From the NCBI GenBank assembly GCA_030148505.1, contig JASBTI010000036.1:1-64000 (forward strand): 64,000 nt of DNA, written 5' to 3'. The notes beneath the pieces were generated by a model. It did not search any database, had not been told where the DNA came from, and saw nothing but the letters and a program-made list of their open reading frames with translations. This document shows positions 1-8,499 of the stretch, piece by piece (the first letter of the stretch is position 1; each line of letters opens with the position of its first letter). A program made the translations under genes and the position numbers. The DNA comes from Rhodanobacter sp. (GTDB taxonomy: Bacteria > Pseudomonadota > Gammaproteobacteria > Xanthomonadales > Rhodanobacteraceae).

Positions 1-307
1 GCCAACCTTCTGATCGAATCGCAGATCCGATGGCAAACATCGCGATGCCCGCATTGATCCACGGGGAATGCGATCTAGGCGTCCTGCGCCGCAAAACTGA
101 TCCACGTGATCCGCAAAAGCGTTTTCACACAGCCTGGACCCATAGCGGTCACTTCCTAGCCCACTTCCCACGTCAGGTTATAAGTCTGGTTGTTAGCCGG
201 ACCCAGCAAAGATAAGCTCCAAGCAGAACACGGGGCGCCAAGGGTTCTTGGCACGATCAATTGTGTATCACCGGGCCAGCGGCCCTCATATTCAGTAGCT
301 ATACGTC
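1..307. other. No gene recognised
   Basis: The only open frame is a 61-codon one at 30-215. It has no recognisable ribosome binding site and no family character, so I do not call it. No repeat or clear promoter was seen either. The preceding gene presumably lies outside the window. Confidence 0.5.
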
Positions 308-1132
308 ATGACAGTTCATCGCTTTGAAGGACAAAAGCTCGCCGGAACAACCCTTGATAGCCAAGGCGAACGTCTAACTCTTGAAGACCTTCAAGGCTAT
401 GTTGATTTTTGCAGAGGCAGAAAAGTTCCCCTGCATCAACAGCATCAGATGGGCGAGCCTACGACGGGCTTCATTGAGAACGTCAGGCTTATGCAGGATG
501 ACGAGAGTAATGGCGACTGGACCGTGCTTGGAGACGTAACCGTAGAATCGGGCGCCTTCGAAAAAGGAATGCGCGGATTCAGCATTTCCTTCGTAAGACC
601 TCTTGTTGAGAGGGAGCTGGCAAACTGCTTTCTCGACATCCCGTACCCGCACTACAACAATCAAGAATTTGTTGCGGAACTCGCCTCAGACCTCGACCTT
701 AAGATCGGCAGGTGGGTCAAGAAAAGTGCAGGAAACACTGATTACGCACTTTTCGGCGCCACTATTGCGTTTGCTCTTACCCCTGTATGGGACCACCTTT
801 ACAAGAGTCGGGTGGCACCGATAATTGATCGATTTTTGGACGAACATCTAGATCGACTTACTGCCAAGAGTCTTACCCTGGAGCATATACAAATCGTGCT
901 GCACGGTGGTCACGAAGTAGAGCTTCGTTTTATTTCCGAGCGCGGCAAAGAGCGGTGGTGTTTCGCTCAGCAATGCTTAACTGCAGGCATCACTCTTGTC
1001 GCACAGAAACTCCAAACGAACCCCATGGCTGATGAGCATGGAGTTCAGCGGGTTGTCCTTCGTTACTCAACACCTGATCGTGCTTATGAGGTGTCTCGTA
1101 TCGAGTACCGCAATGGACACATTGACGTATGA
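308..1132 (+). CDS. Orphan protein with prohead-protease-like N-terminus and one membrane segment
   Basis: 274 residues, function unknown. The N-terminal ~100 residues follow a pattern I associate with HK97/herpes-type prohead proteases: His residues in HQQHQMG (about 43-49), then TGFIENV, then an SNGDWTVLGDV strand, then GMRGFSISF, which would carry the nucleophile Ser (about residue 93). After it comes a hydrophobic segment at about 147-162 (ALFGATIAFALTPVW) and a C-terminal alpha/beta region with the strand IQIVLHGGHEVELRF. There are no phage genes around it and its GC looks lower than its neighbours. The ATG at 308 has no good Shine-Dalgarno. The protease resemblance is by eye only. It could equally be an unrelated membrane-anchored protein acquired by transfer. 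Confidence 0.6.
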   Translation: MTVHRFEGQKLAGTTLDSQGERLTLEDLQGYVDFCRGRKVPLHQQHQMGEPTTGFIENVRLMQDDESNGDWTVLGDVTVESGAFEKGMRGFSISFVRPLVERELANCFLDIPYPHYNNQEFVAELASDLDLKIGRWVKKSAGNTDYALFGATIAFALTPVWDHLYKSRVAPIIDRFLDEHLDRLTAKSLTLEHIQIVLHGGHEVELRFISERGKERWCFAQQCLTAGITLVAQKLQTNPMADEHGVQRVVLRYSTPDRAYEVSRIEYRNGHIDV

Positions 1133-1393
1133 CAAGTCATTCAAGCCGAAACCGCTTAGCGGCGCGATTTGATTCAAGCATTCTGCCATAAGAGAGACCC
1201 CGTGAAGGAATTAAAGGGGACGCGGCTAATTAACTGCCCAGCTGTCTAGCCATGCCACTTCAATCGCATGCTACCCGCCATTCGCGCAAGTAACCAAGGC
1301 TAGCCCGCGCCATGCATGGTGCTTAACTAGCCACGTCCCATTTTATCGGTCCATTGGAGCGGCCACGGCGTGGGCTATCACAGGATCGTTGAT

Positions 1394-1588
1394 TCAGGCT
1401 TTTTGTGCCAAAGCTTTTTCGATCTTTTTGTCGGTTTTGTACTGGCTTAAGGCGTAAACAGCCCAGATGGTAGCCGGCAGCCATCCGAGCAGGGTGAGTT
1501 GGAGCAACAGGCAGATCACACCGGCAATCGGCCGACCAATAGTGAAGAACGTCAACCATGGCAGAATCAAAGCAATCAAAAAACGCAT
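1394..1588 (-). CDS. Pmp3/YqaE-type small membrane protein
   Basis: 64 residues with two hydrophobic segments (about 2-21 and 24-47) separated by a short turn, and a charged C-terminal tail (KTDKKIEKALAQKA). Length, two-helix layout and the LLGWLPATIWAVYAL segment match the Pmp3/YqaE stress-induced membrane proteolipid family, whose members influence membrane potential or are induced by osmotic stress. The start is supported by AAGGA about 8 nt upstream of the ATG. It stands alone, with no operon partner. The exact role is not known for bacterial members. Confidence 0.75.
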   Translation of the reverse strand: MRFLIALILPWLTFFTIGRPIAGVICLLLQLTLLGWLPATIWAVYALSQYKTDKKIEKALAQKA

Positions 1589-2121
1589 ATGGCATTCCTT
1601 AGAAGAAAGTAGTTGGAACTAAATTTTCTTCGGTTCCAGCTTTCTCAATCTAGCGACGTGGGCAGGGTTCGGCAAGAAACCGGCAACTCGCCAGTCAGCC
1701 CGCTACCGTAGCGGCCTGACTTAAACCAAGCGCCCTCCACGAAACTCGGGGCGGAGCAGTCACTGGATCCCTGCCTTCGCAGGGATGACGAGATGGAGGC
1801 AGGTAATTCGAGGAAACTCGGGCAGAGTGCCTTTGTTGAGTGGCAGAAACCGGCCGCTGTCCGCCAGTCGCACCCGTCTCTCGCCAACATTGCGTCAATC
1901 TGAAGGCATCGCCAACGTGCAGGATGCATCGGCTCCTGCTTGCGGGTTTCATCGGCATCTGCAGTCGGTGCCCCTGACCGGCCGATGATCCGCCTCCGAC
2001 ATCCCGACAGCCAAAGCGCGTGCGTGGGTTCTGGGGACACATTCTGCGTTGTGGTCGCCAGCGCGGGTGAGGTCACCTGCTGCATTGTGCCGCCCAGCTG
2101 TTTGCCGTGCGGTTTGGCGCG
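1589..2121. other. Intergenic stretch, no gene recognised
   Basis: Open frames here on both strands have no family character. The right part is opposite-strand shadow of the kynureninase 3' end. The only structure seen is the hairpin repeat at 1762-1789. Confidence 0.5.
1762..1789. repeat. Dispersed intergenic hairpin repeat (REP-like)
   Basis: The stretch contains an 8-bp perfect inverted repeat, ATCCCTGC / GCAGGGAT, with a CTTC loop (1767-1786), inside the wider ACTGGATCCC...GGGATGAC frame. This is the layout of the widespread intergenic repeat that reads TGGATTCCCG...CGGGAATGAC in many proteobacteria. Only one copy is in this window, so the family assignment relies on memory of the motif. 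Confidence 0.5.
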
Positions 2122-3417
2122 TTATCGGCGGGTGCGATCCCAGGCGCGTACGGCGTCGGCGAAGGCCAGGCAGTCGGCGAAGCGGTTGTACAGCGGGACC
2201 GGTGAGATGCGGATCACATCGGGTTCGCGCCAGTCGCCGATGATGCCTTGCGCAACCAGGTGGTCGAACAGGGCTCGGCCCGCGGTGCGGCCCGCGATGA
2301 CCCGAATCGAAAGTTGCGCACCGCGGCGCGGCGGATCGGCGGGGGTCACCACCTCCAGCAGGTCGGCCAACTCGGAACGGACCAGCCATTCCAGGTAGCC
2401 GGTGAGCTGCAACGACTTTTCCCGCAGCGCGGGCATGCCGGCGCGACGGAACATCTCCAGCGAAATCCGCAACGGTGCCAGCGCCAGGATCGGCGGATTG
2501 GACAGCTGCCAGCCTTCCGCACCAGGTGTGGGGTCGAACTGCGGTCCCATCTGGAAGCGGGTGGCCTTGTCGTGCCCCCACCAGCCGGCGAAGCGCGGCA
2601 GGTCGCTGCGCGCGTGGCGCTGGTGGATGAAGGCGCCGCCGACGGCACCGGGACCGCCGTTGAGGTATTTGTAGCTGCACCAGATGGCGAAGTCGGCACC
2701 GCTGTCGTGCAGTTGCAGTGGCAGGTTGCCGATGGCATGGGCAAGATCGAATCCCACGGTACAGCCATGCCGGTGCGCCAGCGCGGTGATGGTCTTGAGG
2801 TCGAAGGCCTGACCCGTGCGGTATTGCACGCCCGGCAGCATCACCAGGGCGAGCCGCGAGCCGTGGTCGGCCAGCGCGCGCTCGATCGCGGCGGTCGACA
2901 GGATGCCGTTGGGTTCGTCCGCCTGCAGCTCGATCAGGCAGTTGGCCGGGTCGAAGCCGTGGAAGCGGATCTGCGATTCCACCGCGTAGCGGTCGGTCGG
3001 AAATGCGCCGGCTTCGATCAGGATCGCTGGGCGCGCCTCGGTGGGGCGGTAGAAACTCACCATCATCAGGTGCAGGTTCACGCCCAGTGTATTCATCGCC
3101 ACCACTTCGTCGGCTTCCGCGCCGAGCAGGCTGGCGAGGTCGTCGCGCAGGTTTTCGTGGTAATCCATCCACGGCAGGCGACCCTTGAAGTGCCCTTCGA
3201 CGCCCAGCTCGCCCCAGTAGTCCAGTTCCGCCGTGACCGCCTCGCGCGCGGCCCGCGGCTGCAGCCCAAGCGAATTGCCGCAGAAATAGACGCCGTCGCG
3301 CGACTGTCCCTGGCTGTCGCGGTGCGGCGGGATCAGGAATTCGTCGCGGAACGTGCGCAGTGGATCGGCCGCGTCGCGGGCAGCAGCCCAGTCGGCGGTA
3401 GCCTGGTAGTCGTGCAT
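2122..3417 (-). CDS. kynU: Kynureninase
   Basis: 431 residues, the usual length. A PLP enzyme that hydrolyses L-kynurenine (or 3-hydroxykynurenine) to anthranilate (or 3-hydroxyanthranilate) and alanine. Fold-type I aminotransferase signatures are visible: YFCGNSLGL near residue 44, cofactor-binding Asp224 and His227 in VGFDLAHAIG, and the PLP-Schiff-base Lys250 in CSYKYLNGGPG. It is the last gene of a minus-strand run with the small exported protein (38 nt upstream) and ACMSD, which places it in tryptophan/kynurenine catabolism. Tryptophan dioxygenase, kynurenine monooxygenase and HAAO are not in the window. Confidence 0.95.
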   Translation of the reverse strand: MHDYQATADWAAARDAADPLRTFRDEFLIPPHRDSQGQSRDGVYFCGNSLGLQPRAAREAVTAELDYWGELGVEGHFKGRLPWMDYHENLRDDLASLLGAEADEVVAMNTLGVNLHLMMVSFYRPTEARPAILIEAGAFPTDRYAVESQIRFHGFDPANCLIELQADEPNGILSTAAIERALADHGSRLALVMLPGVQYRTGQAFDLKTITALAHRHGCTVGFDLAHAIGNLPLQLHDSGADFAIWCSYKYLNGGPGAVGGAFIHQRHARSDLPRFAGWWGHDKATRFQMGPQFDPTPGAEGWQLSNPPILALAPLRISLEMFRRAGMPALREKSLQLTGYLEWLVRSELADLLEVVTPADPPRRGAQLSIRVIAGRTAGRALFDHLVAQGIIGDWREPDVIRISPVPLYNRFADCLAFADAVRAWDRTRR

Positions 3418-3454
3418 GGCGATGTCCTGGGTTTTTCTCGACGGAGCGGCGGCA

Positions 3455-3985
3455 CTACTTCAGCCGCGCAGCGATCGCTGCGCAGCCACGATCAAACGCC
3501 TGCGTCCATGTCGCCCCGGCGAGGCTCTGACTAGGGCGCACGCAGCGCAATTGGATCGCATGGCCATCCTTGAACCAGTAGTGTTCGGTGTAGCTGAACT
3601 GCACGCCACTCTCCTGCGCAGTGTAGATGTCGCTGTTGGGGAGGGGGGCAACCTGCGCTTCCTTGTAGCCGGGCAGTTCCAGCGCCTTGGCGGTGGCTTC
3701 GGCCATGTACTGGTGGAAGTCGCTGATGCTTTTGGCGGGTTTTACCGTGACAGTGACGCGAGCCAGGCTGGTCTTGCCGGTGGGCGAGGGGTCGGGGACC
3801 TGGAATACGCGTACTTCCGGATCGCCCTGGGTTTCCATGATGTCGAGCCAGGTGGCTGGCGTACTGAATTTGATACTGCCGTTGGCCATGCTGACGTCGG
3901 TAGCGTGGGCGCTGCCGCTGCCGAGCAGTGATAGGGCAAGAAGCACGTTGGCGGCGAACGATGCGGTGAGGCGCGGGAAACTCAT
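3455..3985 (-). CDS. Small exported protein of unknown function
   Basis: 176 residues from the ATG at 3985, chosen because it overlaps the upstream ACMSD stop as ATGA and gives a clean signal peptide (MSFPRLTASFAANVLLALSL, cleavage probably after AHA near residue 28). The longer frame to 4042 would add 19 residues that are only ACMSD sequence in another frame. The mature part has alternating beta-like stretches (GSIKFSTPATWLDI, ARVTVTVKPA, GVQFSYTEHYW) and two Cys (RCVRPS, DRGCAA) that could form a disulphide. I recognise no family. Coupling suggests co-expression with the kynurenine genes, not a shared function. Confidence 0.75.
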   Translation of the reverse strand: MSFPRLTASFAANVLLALSLLGSGSAHATDVSMANGSIKFSTPATWLDIMETQGDPEVRVFQVPDPSPTGKTSLARVTVTVKPAKSISDFHQYMAEATAKALELPGYKEAQVAPLPNSDIYTAQESGVQFSYTEHYWFKDGHAIQLRCVRPSQSLAGATWTQAFDRGCAAIAARLK

Positions 3986-5016
3986 GCTGACTCCGGAACA
4001 TTGAGGTCGGGGGCAAAGCGATGTCGGGGCAAGCCAAGCCACTCCAGTGCGGTCCCGTGGAACAGTCTGGCACGCGCCTCCTCGTCCAGGCCTAGTGCCT
4101 CGATGCCGCTGCCGGGTTGTTGCTCCCCCAGGGGGAAAGGATAGTCGGTACCGAGCATGACCTGTTCGACGCCCGTCACATCCAGCAGATAGCGCAAGGC
4201 TTGCTGGTCGTGCACGCAGGAGTCGAAGTAGAAGCGCTTGAGGTACTCGCGCGGATTGCGGGGGTTATCGGTGGCGACCAGGTCCGGGCGCATGCGAAAG
4301 CCGTGCTCGATACGTCCGATCGTCGCCGGAAAGCTGCCGCCACCGTGCGCCAGCATTACCCGCAACTTCGGCAACCGCTCCAGTACGCCACCAAAGGCCA
4401 GGCAGCAGGCCGCGCGGGATTGCTCGGCGGGCATGCCGACCAGCCATGGCATCCAATACTTCGGCATGCTGGCGGCTCCCATCATGTCCCACGGATGCAC
4501 CAGCACGGCCGCTCCGAGGTCGGCGGCAGCTTCGAAAAACGGAAACAGTTCAGGCGCGTCCAGGTTCCACTCGCCGCAGTGCGAGCCGACCTGTACGCCT
4601 TGCAGGCCGAGTTCGTCGATGCAGCGTTCGAGTTCACGGATCGCCAGTTTTGGTGCTTGCAGCGGCACCGTGCCCAGACCGGCGTAGTGGCGCGGGTAAT
4701 CGCGGCACAAACCCCCCATGTGGTCGTTGAGATGCCGGTGCAGCTCCAGCGCCTGATAGCCAGGCGCCCAATACGACATCAGCACCGGTACGGTGGAGAT
4801 TACCTGTACGTCGACATCGAAGCGGGCGTAGTCGTCGATACGATGCTGCGGGTCAAACGCCGTATCCCAGACCTCACGAAAGAAGCGGCTGTCCTTGTAG
4901 ATGCGATGCCGCCCATCGGTATGCGTCATCACCGGGAAGCGGTCGTCGCCGTATTTGGCCGCCAGGTTCGGCCAGTCGCCGGGCAGGATGTGCGCGTGAG
5001 TATCGATCTTCAGCAT
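3982..5016 (-). CDS. ACMSD-type amidohydrolase (aminocarboxymuconate-semialdehyde decarboxylase)
   Basis: 344 residues from the ATG at 5016, where the family-typical start MLKIDTHAHILPGDWP begins; an ATG at 5076 is in frame but adds unrelated sequence. ACMSD decarboxylates 2-amino-3-carboxymuconate-6-semialdehyde, diverting 3-hydroxyanthranilate carbon away from quinolinate/NAD. Metal ligands of the amidohydrolase barrel are visible: HAH in THAHILP, His in VLVHPWDMMG, and the late Asp in MLGTDYPFPLG. The VQVISTVPVLMSYW segment is also typical of ACMSD. With kynU downstream the context fits tryptophan degradation by the kynurenine route. Confidence 0.9.
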   Translation of the reverse strand: MLKIDTHAHILPGDWPNLAAKYGDDRFPVMTHTDGRHRIYKDSRFFREVWDTAFDPQHRIDDYARFDVDVQVISTVPVLMSYWAPGYQALELHRHLNDHMGGLCRDYPRHYAGLGTVPLQAPKLAIRELERCIDELGLQGVQVGSHCGEWNLDAPELFPFFEAAADLGAAVLVHPWDMMGAASMPKYWMPWLVGMPAEQSRAACCLAFGGVLERLPKLRVMLAHGGGSFPATIGRIEHGFRMRPDLVATDNPRNPREYLKRFYFDSCVHDQQALRYLLDVTGVEQVMLGTDYPFPLGEQQPGSGIEALGLDEEARARLFHGTALEWLGLPRHRFAPDLNVPESA

Positions 5017-5155
5017 GTGCGCAGTGTAAAACCTGGCCTGGGTCGCGTCGCGCTGCGCTGCACCGTTTGCCGGCATCCGGTGCGAAATGGCGCTCTCGTC
5101 AGGCGGCTATGTCCTTGCGTCAGTCACACCCGTCTCCGCAAGGGTGCGGATCGGC

Positions 5156-5719
5156 TCACGCGCGGCCGGCAAACTCACCTGTCAAGGTATTTACCCAGAC
5201 CTTCTCGTCGTTGCTGATGTATTCGGGGACCTGGATCTCCACGCCGGTGTTGAGCCGGGCCGGCTTGGTCCGCTTGGTCGCACTGGAACCTTTCATTTCC
5301 GGCGCGGTATCGACCACGGTGAGGGCGACGCTGGTGGGTACCTGCAAGCCGACCGGCGCGTCGTCGATCAACTGCACGTAATAGCCTTCCACACCTTCCA
5401 CCACGTAACCGGCGCTGTCACCGACCAGCTCGGGTGACAGCAAATACTGGGTATAGTCCTCTGCATCCATGAACACGAATACCTCGCCGTCCATGTAGGA
5501 AAAATTCGCCGCACGCCGCACCAGGTCCATCTCCCGAAGCTCATCGTCGGCACGGAGGCTGAGGTCGAACTTGCGTCCACCGGGAATCGAATACAAGGTG
5601 AAGCGGAAGGTGACATTGCCGCCACGCGCGCTGGGCGAACTACGCTCGATATCACGCACCTGGTAGACGGTGCCATCGTGTTCGACCACATTGCCTTTCT
5701 TGACGTCGGAAGCTTTCAT
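5156..5719 (-). CDS. efpL: Elongation factor P-like protein EfpL (YeiP)
   Basis: 187 residues, full length for the EF-P family: three beta-barrel domains acting at the ribosomal E/P site to relieve stalling. It is the EfpL/YeiP branch rather than EF-P proper, because the domain I loop reads SPSARGGNV near residues 28-36 instead of the PGKGxA loop that carries the modified Lys or Arg. The domain II segment [11 protein letters not shown] and the C-terminal [12 protein letters not shown] also fit YeiP. It follows the SDR gene on the same strand after a repeat-bearing gap of about 114 nt. Confidence 0.92.
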   Translation of the reverse strand: MKASDVKKGNVVEHDGTVYQVRDIERSSPSARGGNVTFRFTLYSIPGGRKFDLSLRADDELREMDLVRRAANFSYMDGEVFVFMDAEDYTQYLLSPELVGDSAGYVVEGVEGYYVQLIDDAPVGLQVPTSVALTVVDTAPEMKGSSATKRTKPARLNTGVEIQVPEYISNDEKVWVNTLTGEFAGRA

Positions 5720-5743
5720 AGGGCCAGAAGTGAGTTGAGAGGA

Positions 5744-5792
5744 GTGAGGAGTGAGGAGTGAGGCGTGAGGCGTGAGGCGTGAGGCGTGAGGC
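5744..5792. repeat. Tandem heptanucleotide array (7 units)
   Basis: Two GTGAGGA units followed directly by five GTGAGGC units fill exactly 49 bp between efpL and the SDR gene. The sequence just after it (5801-5832) contains complementary CTCACTCCTC-type stretches, so the array could fold back as a hairpin. On the minus strand it sits in the untranslated gap between the two genes. Such arrays are prone to length change by slippage. Confidence 0.85.
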
Positions 5793-5833
5793 GAGCCTTT
5801 ACTCGCTTCTCACTCCTCTTCACTCACTCCTCG

Positions 5834-6601
5834 CTACTTGGGCTGCAGGCGAACCGCGCCATCGAGGCGGATCGTCTCGCCGTTGATGTAACGGTTGCCG
5901 AGGATGAAGGCGACCGTATCGGCGTATTCCGTCGGTTGCCCGAGGCGCGAAGGAAACGGAATCGAGGCGCTGAGCGACTGTTGCACCGCCTCGGGCATGC
6001 CGTCGACCATCGGGGTCCAGAAAATCCCCGGGGCGATGGTCGCCACGCGGATGCCGAAGCGTGCCAGTTCGCGCGCCATCGGCAAGGTCATGCCGACCAC
6101 GCCGCCCTTGGAAGCCGAGTAGGCCGCCTGACCGATCTGCCCTTCGTAGGCGGCCACGCTGGCCGTGTTGATGATCACGCCGCGTTCGCCGTCTTCGCCG
6201 GCCTCGTTGTCCTGCATCAGGGCGGCGGCGGCCTTGGCCACGTTGAAGCTGCCGACCAGGTTCACCATTACCGTGGTGGTGAAGTTGGCCAACGGCATCG
6301 GGCCTTCCCTGCCGAGTACGCGGCCCGCCCCGAGAATGCCGGCGCAATTGATCAGCACCGTCAGCCCGCCCATCGCCTCTTTCGCGGCAGCCACATTGGC
6401 GGAGACGCCGTCCTCGGCAGTGACATCGGTGCGGTAAAAGTGTGCGGCATCGCCCAGCTGCAGTGCAGCTTGACGGCCTTTGTCCTCATTGACATCGAAC
6501 AGCGCGACCTTGCCACCGTGCGCGACGAAATGCTCGGCCACCGCGTGGCCGAGACCGGAGGCTCCGCCGGTGATGATCGCCTTGACCTGATTGAGCTGCA
6601 T
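5834..6601 (-). CDS. SDR-family oxidoreductase, 3-hydroxyacyl-CoA dehydrogenase type-2 like
   Basis: 255 residues, standard length for a classical short-chain dehydrogenase. NAD-binding TGGASGLG is at about residues 11-18, NCAG at about 85-88, and the catalytic YSASK follows a Ser in NTASVAAYEG. The overall pattern (GGVVGMTLPMARELARFGIRV, TIAPGIFWTPM) resembles 17-beta-HSD10/type-2 3-hydroxyacyl-CoA dehydrogenases that act in branched-chain acyl-CoA oxidation. That would fit the leucine cluster 1 kb away, but they are not in one operon. Substrate is inferred. Confidence 0.88.
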   Translation of the reverse strand: MQLNQVKAIITGGASGLGHAVAEHFVAHGGKVALFDVNEDKGRQAALQLGDAAHFYRTDVTAEDGVSANVAAAKEAMGGLTVLINCAGILGAGRVLGREGPMPLANFTTTVMVNLVGSFNVAKAAAALMQDNEAGEDGERGVIINTASVAAYEGQIGQAAYSASKGGVVGMTLPMARELARFGIRVATIAPGIFWTPMVDGMPEAVQQSLSASIPFPSRLGQPTEYADTVAFILGNRYINGETIRLDGAVRLQPK

Positions 6602-6902
6602 AACAAAGGGTCTCCTGCCTGAAACGTGAATGGTAGCCCAGTGGCAGGGTGACAGCGAAGCTGCTGCCCGCTAAATGCCCGCGCCAAACGGCGAGGTCGC
6701 CGACTTGGCGCATTCACCTTAGGGTGCGGGAGCAACGGCAATCTTGCAGCGGCGGCCGCGCTGATTGCGTCCCGTGGTTGAGACTGTCAGCCGAGAGGCA
6801 TTTTCGCGCCATGGTGCTGCAAGATCCATTGGCCATCACAGCAGGGTGCGTTACTCATAAAAAAGCCTTGGATGCCACGGCCGATCTGCGCTGCGTTTCT
6901 GA
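6602..6902. other. Intergenic stretch, nothing recognised
   Basis: This lies between the SDR start and the RcnB-like remnant. The frames seen are short and lack family character. It probably holds the SDR promoter, but I cannot point to convincing -10/-35 boxes. Confidence 0.4.
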
Positions 6903-7299
6903 TGTGTTCCACGATTTGCGGCCGTAGCCCAGCCCGTGGGTCGGGAAGATCAGGGGCAGAACGATCACCCGGATCATCGCGACCGCAGTCGGCATCATCA
7001 AAACCAGGGCCGGGATCATCAGGGTCGGGGGCGGGCATGACCGCCAGGGCCGAAATTATCGCGCCGGTCGCGAGGGCCATCATGCGATATGCGAGAGCGG
7101 CCATCGGGAGGGTTGGTACCGGCGCGGTGGCCGTGTGCCGTCCGAGTATCGCGGCGGGTCTTATGTGGTGAACGACTGGCAGAGAGAGCATCTGAGCCGG
7201 CCGCAGTGCGGCTATCAGTGGGTCCGCGGTGACAACGGTGATTTCCTGCTGGTCGCGATCAGTACCGGTGTCATCCTGAACATCCTCTTGCAGCATTGA
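6903..7299 (+). pseudogene. RcnB-like periplasmic protein, frameshifted
   Basis: The frame ending at the TGA at 7297-7299 encodes, from about 7021, a typical RcnB-family C-terminus: WYRRGGRVPSEYRGGSYVV, then an aromatic/charged stretch, QWVRGDNGDFLLVAISTG and a hydrophobic end. The upstream Asp/His/Arg-rich spacer expected in this family (QNDHPDHRDRSRHHQNQGRD) is present but in another frame (about 6954-7037), which ends at a TGA at 7035. The two frames meet in a G-run near 7021-7032, so a single-base indel explains the break. No convincing start or signal peptide remains upstream. RcnB proteins are small periplasmic proteins implicated in Ni/Co or envelope homeostasis. A sequencing error in the G-run is the alternative. 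Confidence 0.6.
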
Positions 7300-7333
7300 A
7301 GCAACACCGGCAACCGCCATTACATGTTCAGAA

Positions 7334-7365
7334 CGGGCAGGCCCGCCCATTGGCAGGCCTGCCCG
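7334..7365. terminator. Intrinsic-terminator-like hairpin after the GNAT/liu run
   Basis: A 10-bp perfect stem, CGGGCAGGCC / GGCCTGCCCG, lies directly downstream (minus-strand sense) of the last gene of the 7375-13099 run. There is no long T-tract, so strength as an intrinsic terminator is uncertain. It may act in both directions. Confidence 0.55.
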
Positions 7366-7374
7366 CTTGTCGAA

Positions 7375-7968
7375 TCAGCCCCGCTGCGACAGATCGCCGA
7401 GCAGGCGATGCAGCGACGGTGAGTCGATCATTTCGGCGAAGGGGATCAGCGGCTGTGGGCTGCCGGCCACAGGTTGCAGCTCCTTCTGCCATACCCCCAC
7501 ATCCCACCAGCGCTGCAGCTTGTAGCCGGCGTTGCGCCAGACGCCAGCGGGGCGGAAACCCATGCTTTCGTGCAGTGCCACGCTGACCGTACCCGGCAGG
7601 GTGATGACGCCCACAGCCTGGTTGATACCCTGCAGGCGCATCACCTCCAGCAGGTAGCCATACAGCCACCGTGCCATGCCACGGCGACGGGCATCGGTAT
7701 GCACATAGATCGAGGTTTCGGCAATCCAGTCGTAGGCGGCGCGTTCACGGAAGCGCCCGGCATAGGCGTATGCCAGCACCTTGCCCGCTTCCTCGCAGAC
7801 CAGCCACGGATAGCGTTGCAATCGGGTGCGGATGCGTTCGCGCATGATCTCGACGCCTGGCAGCGTCGTCTCGAATGTGGCGGTGCCTTCCACGACCGAG
7901 GGGGCGTAGATCGCATGGATCGCGCCGGCATCCTCATCGGCAGCAAGGCGAATGACTGGCGTCGTCAT
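7375..7968 (-). CDS. GNAT N-acetyltransferase, phosphinothricin/methionine-sulfone type
   Basis: 197 residues from the ATG at 7968; the open frame extends upstream to 8220 but there it is only a shadow of the neighbouring acetyltransferase. Family features: IRLAADEDAGAIHAIYAP at the N-terminus, TFETTLP, the acetyl-CoA loop RRRGMARWLYGYLLE and FRPAGVWRNAGYKLQRWWDV near the C-terminus. Together these fit the PAT/YncA group that acetylates the amino group of glutamate-analogue compounds. The C-terminal ~35 residues after WQKEL are extra. It is the last gene of the minus-strand run, 8 nt after the other GNAT. Confidence 0.88.
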   Translation of the reverse strand: MTTPVIRLAADEDAGAIHAIYAPSVVEGTATFETTLPGVEIMRERIRTRLQRYPWLVCEEAGKVLAYAYAGRFRERAAYDWIAETSIYVHTDARRRGMARWLYGYLLEVMRLQGINQAVGVITLPGTVSVALHESMGFRPAGVWRNAGYKLQRWWDVGVWQKELQPVAGSPQPLIPFAEMIDSPSLHRLLGDLSQRG

Positions 7969-7976
7969 CGGCGGGC

Positions 7977-8465
7977 TCACAGATCGAGAAGATAAAACTG
8001 ATCGCAACTGAAGTGGCCGGTGCCACCCATCGGCCCGTCGAGCGGCGTGAAGCCGCTGCGCCGGTACAGTGCCTTGGCCCCGTCCATGCCGGTCAGCGTC
8101 TCCAGGTAGCAGCGCCGGAAGCCGAAGCTGCGGGCGGCGTCCAGGCAGCGCTGCATCATCGCGGTGCCGGCGCCGATACCGCGCGCCTGCGGCAGGAAGT
8201 ACATCTTGCGCAATTCGCACACATCCGCTTCGGCGTTTTCCAGCGGCGCCACACCACCGCCGCCAAGGATCTGTCCGTCGCGCTCGACCACGAAATAGGC
8301 GCTGCGCGGCTGGGCGTAGGCCTGGTACAAAGTATCGACCTCGGCATCGTGGATGGCGAATCCGGGGCCGTCGGCACCGAATTCGGGCATGACCCGACGG
8401 ATGATGGCGGCCATCGCCGCATTGTCGTCAGGGGTAATGGGGCGGATCGTGAAGGTTGCAGACAT
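7977..8465 (-). CDS. GNAT family N-acetyltransferase
   Basis: 162 residues from the ATG at 8465; the open frame to 8579 adds only sequence shadowing liuE. It has GNAT motifs: a central strand YFVVERDGQILGGGGVAPL, then LRKMYFLPQARGIGAGTAMM carrying the acetyl-CoA pyrophosphate loop (Q/R-x-x-G-x-G), and the C-terminal ALYRRSGFTPLDGPMGGTGH. The PMGGTGH end is typical of a small proteobacterial group annotated only as GNAT. The substrate is unknown. It sits 34 nt after liuE and 8 nt before the next GNAT, so probably on the same transcript. Confidence 0.88.
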   Translation of the reverse strand: MSATFTIRPITPDDNAAMAAIIRRVMPEFGADGPGFAIHDAEVDTLYQAYAQPRSAYFVVERDGQILGGGGVAPLENAEADVCELRKMYFLPQARGIGAGTAMMQRCLDAARSFGFRRCYLETLTGMDGAKALYRRSGFTPLDGPMGGTGHFSCDQFYLLDL

Positions 8466-8499
8466 GTGGAGTCTTTCATGGTGGTAAAGGGAGAGTTGC

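Noticed and set aside
2248-3534. 428-codon plus-strand open frame opposite kynU
   Set aside because: Typical high-GC antisense shadow; kynU shows all catalytic motifs on the minus strand.
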